Positions 63,841 through 64,000 of a stretch of 64,000 nucleotides of DNA are shown here, one piece after another. The first letter of the stretch is position 1. Each line of letters starts with the position of its first letter. The notes under the pieces were generated by a model. It made no database searches. It had not been told where the DNA came from and was given only the letters and a program-made list of their open reading frames with translations. The stretch spans positions 16,713,271-16,777,270 of the forward strand of contig NC_135558.1 in the NCBI RefSeq assembly GCF_964340395.1, in the 5' to 3' direction. The position numbers and the translations under genes were made by a program. This DNA comes from Glandiceps talaboti. Lineage: Eukaryota > Hemichordata > Enteropneusta > Spengelidae.

Positions 63841-64000
63841 GTATGGTATTCCAGCCATGTACAATTAGTAATTCGCATGAGTGTATTTTAATTCAAGGGG
63901 CTTAGTCTATGTGAGAATAAGTCGACCTTCTCGTTCTGTTTTGACCCTCTAGCATAAGGTACAATGTTATGCCAAGAATTGAAACTTTGATACTGAGTTG

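Overview
The window is animal genomic DNA. It is AT-rich, with long introns, canonical GT/AG splice sites, abundant microsatellites and minisatellites, and many small DNA transposons. No prokaryotic or plant features are visible. The gene families (a histamine N-methyltransferase-like gene and a CDK5RAP2/myomegalin gene), the many foldback transposons, the frequent TACATGTA-type palindromes and the intron sizes fit a marine invertebrate, perhaps a hemichordate or another invertebrate deuterostome. That assignment is an inference with low certainty.

Layout. Positions 1-7488 are intergenic: a pentanucleotide array, two DNA elements with 3-bp TAA target duplications (PIF/Harbinger-like), and a 24-bp minisatellite of about 27 copies into which one of those elements has inserted. 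At 7489-8397 there is a complete single-exon HNMT-like methyltransferase gene (+). A promoter-like region with an NRF1-like palindrome and a YY1-like site lies at about 10270-10320. From 10399 to the right edge the window is one large + strand gene. Its exons join in frame into the N-terminal 2,223 or so codons of a centrosomin-family protein (CDK5RAP2/PDE4DIP homologue): a CM1 gamma-tubulin-complex-activating motif in exons 3-5, a long run of phase-0 coiled-coil exons, a 2,985-nt exon and conserved LEES-type modules. The 3' end, with any CM2 domain, lies beyond the window. I support 28 exons, one candidate Cys/His-containing cassette exon (35653-35820) and one internal alternative first exon (50812-50943).

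The introns carry most of the novelty. A family of 9-bp-TSD, TAGACTGTAAG-ended elements (MULE-like) is present as two intact short copies (95 and 104 bp), one decayed copy, and one 1,183-bp copy with the same ends that carries a RecQ-like helicase fragment, resembling a Pack-MULE in an animal. Other elements are a pogo-like element, a three-copy MITE family, several near-perfect foldbacks, a 5'-truncated LINE next to a splice donor, SINEs, and two places where part of an exon has been tandemly copied into the adjacent intron and decayed.

How the genes relate: the two protein genes have unrelated jobs (small-molecule methylation; microtubule nucleation at the centrosome or Golgi) and show no sign of joint regulation beyond being neighbours on the same strand.
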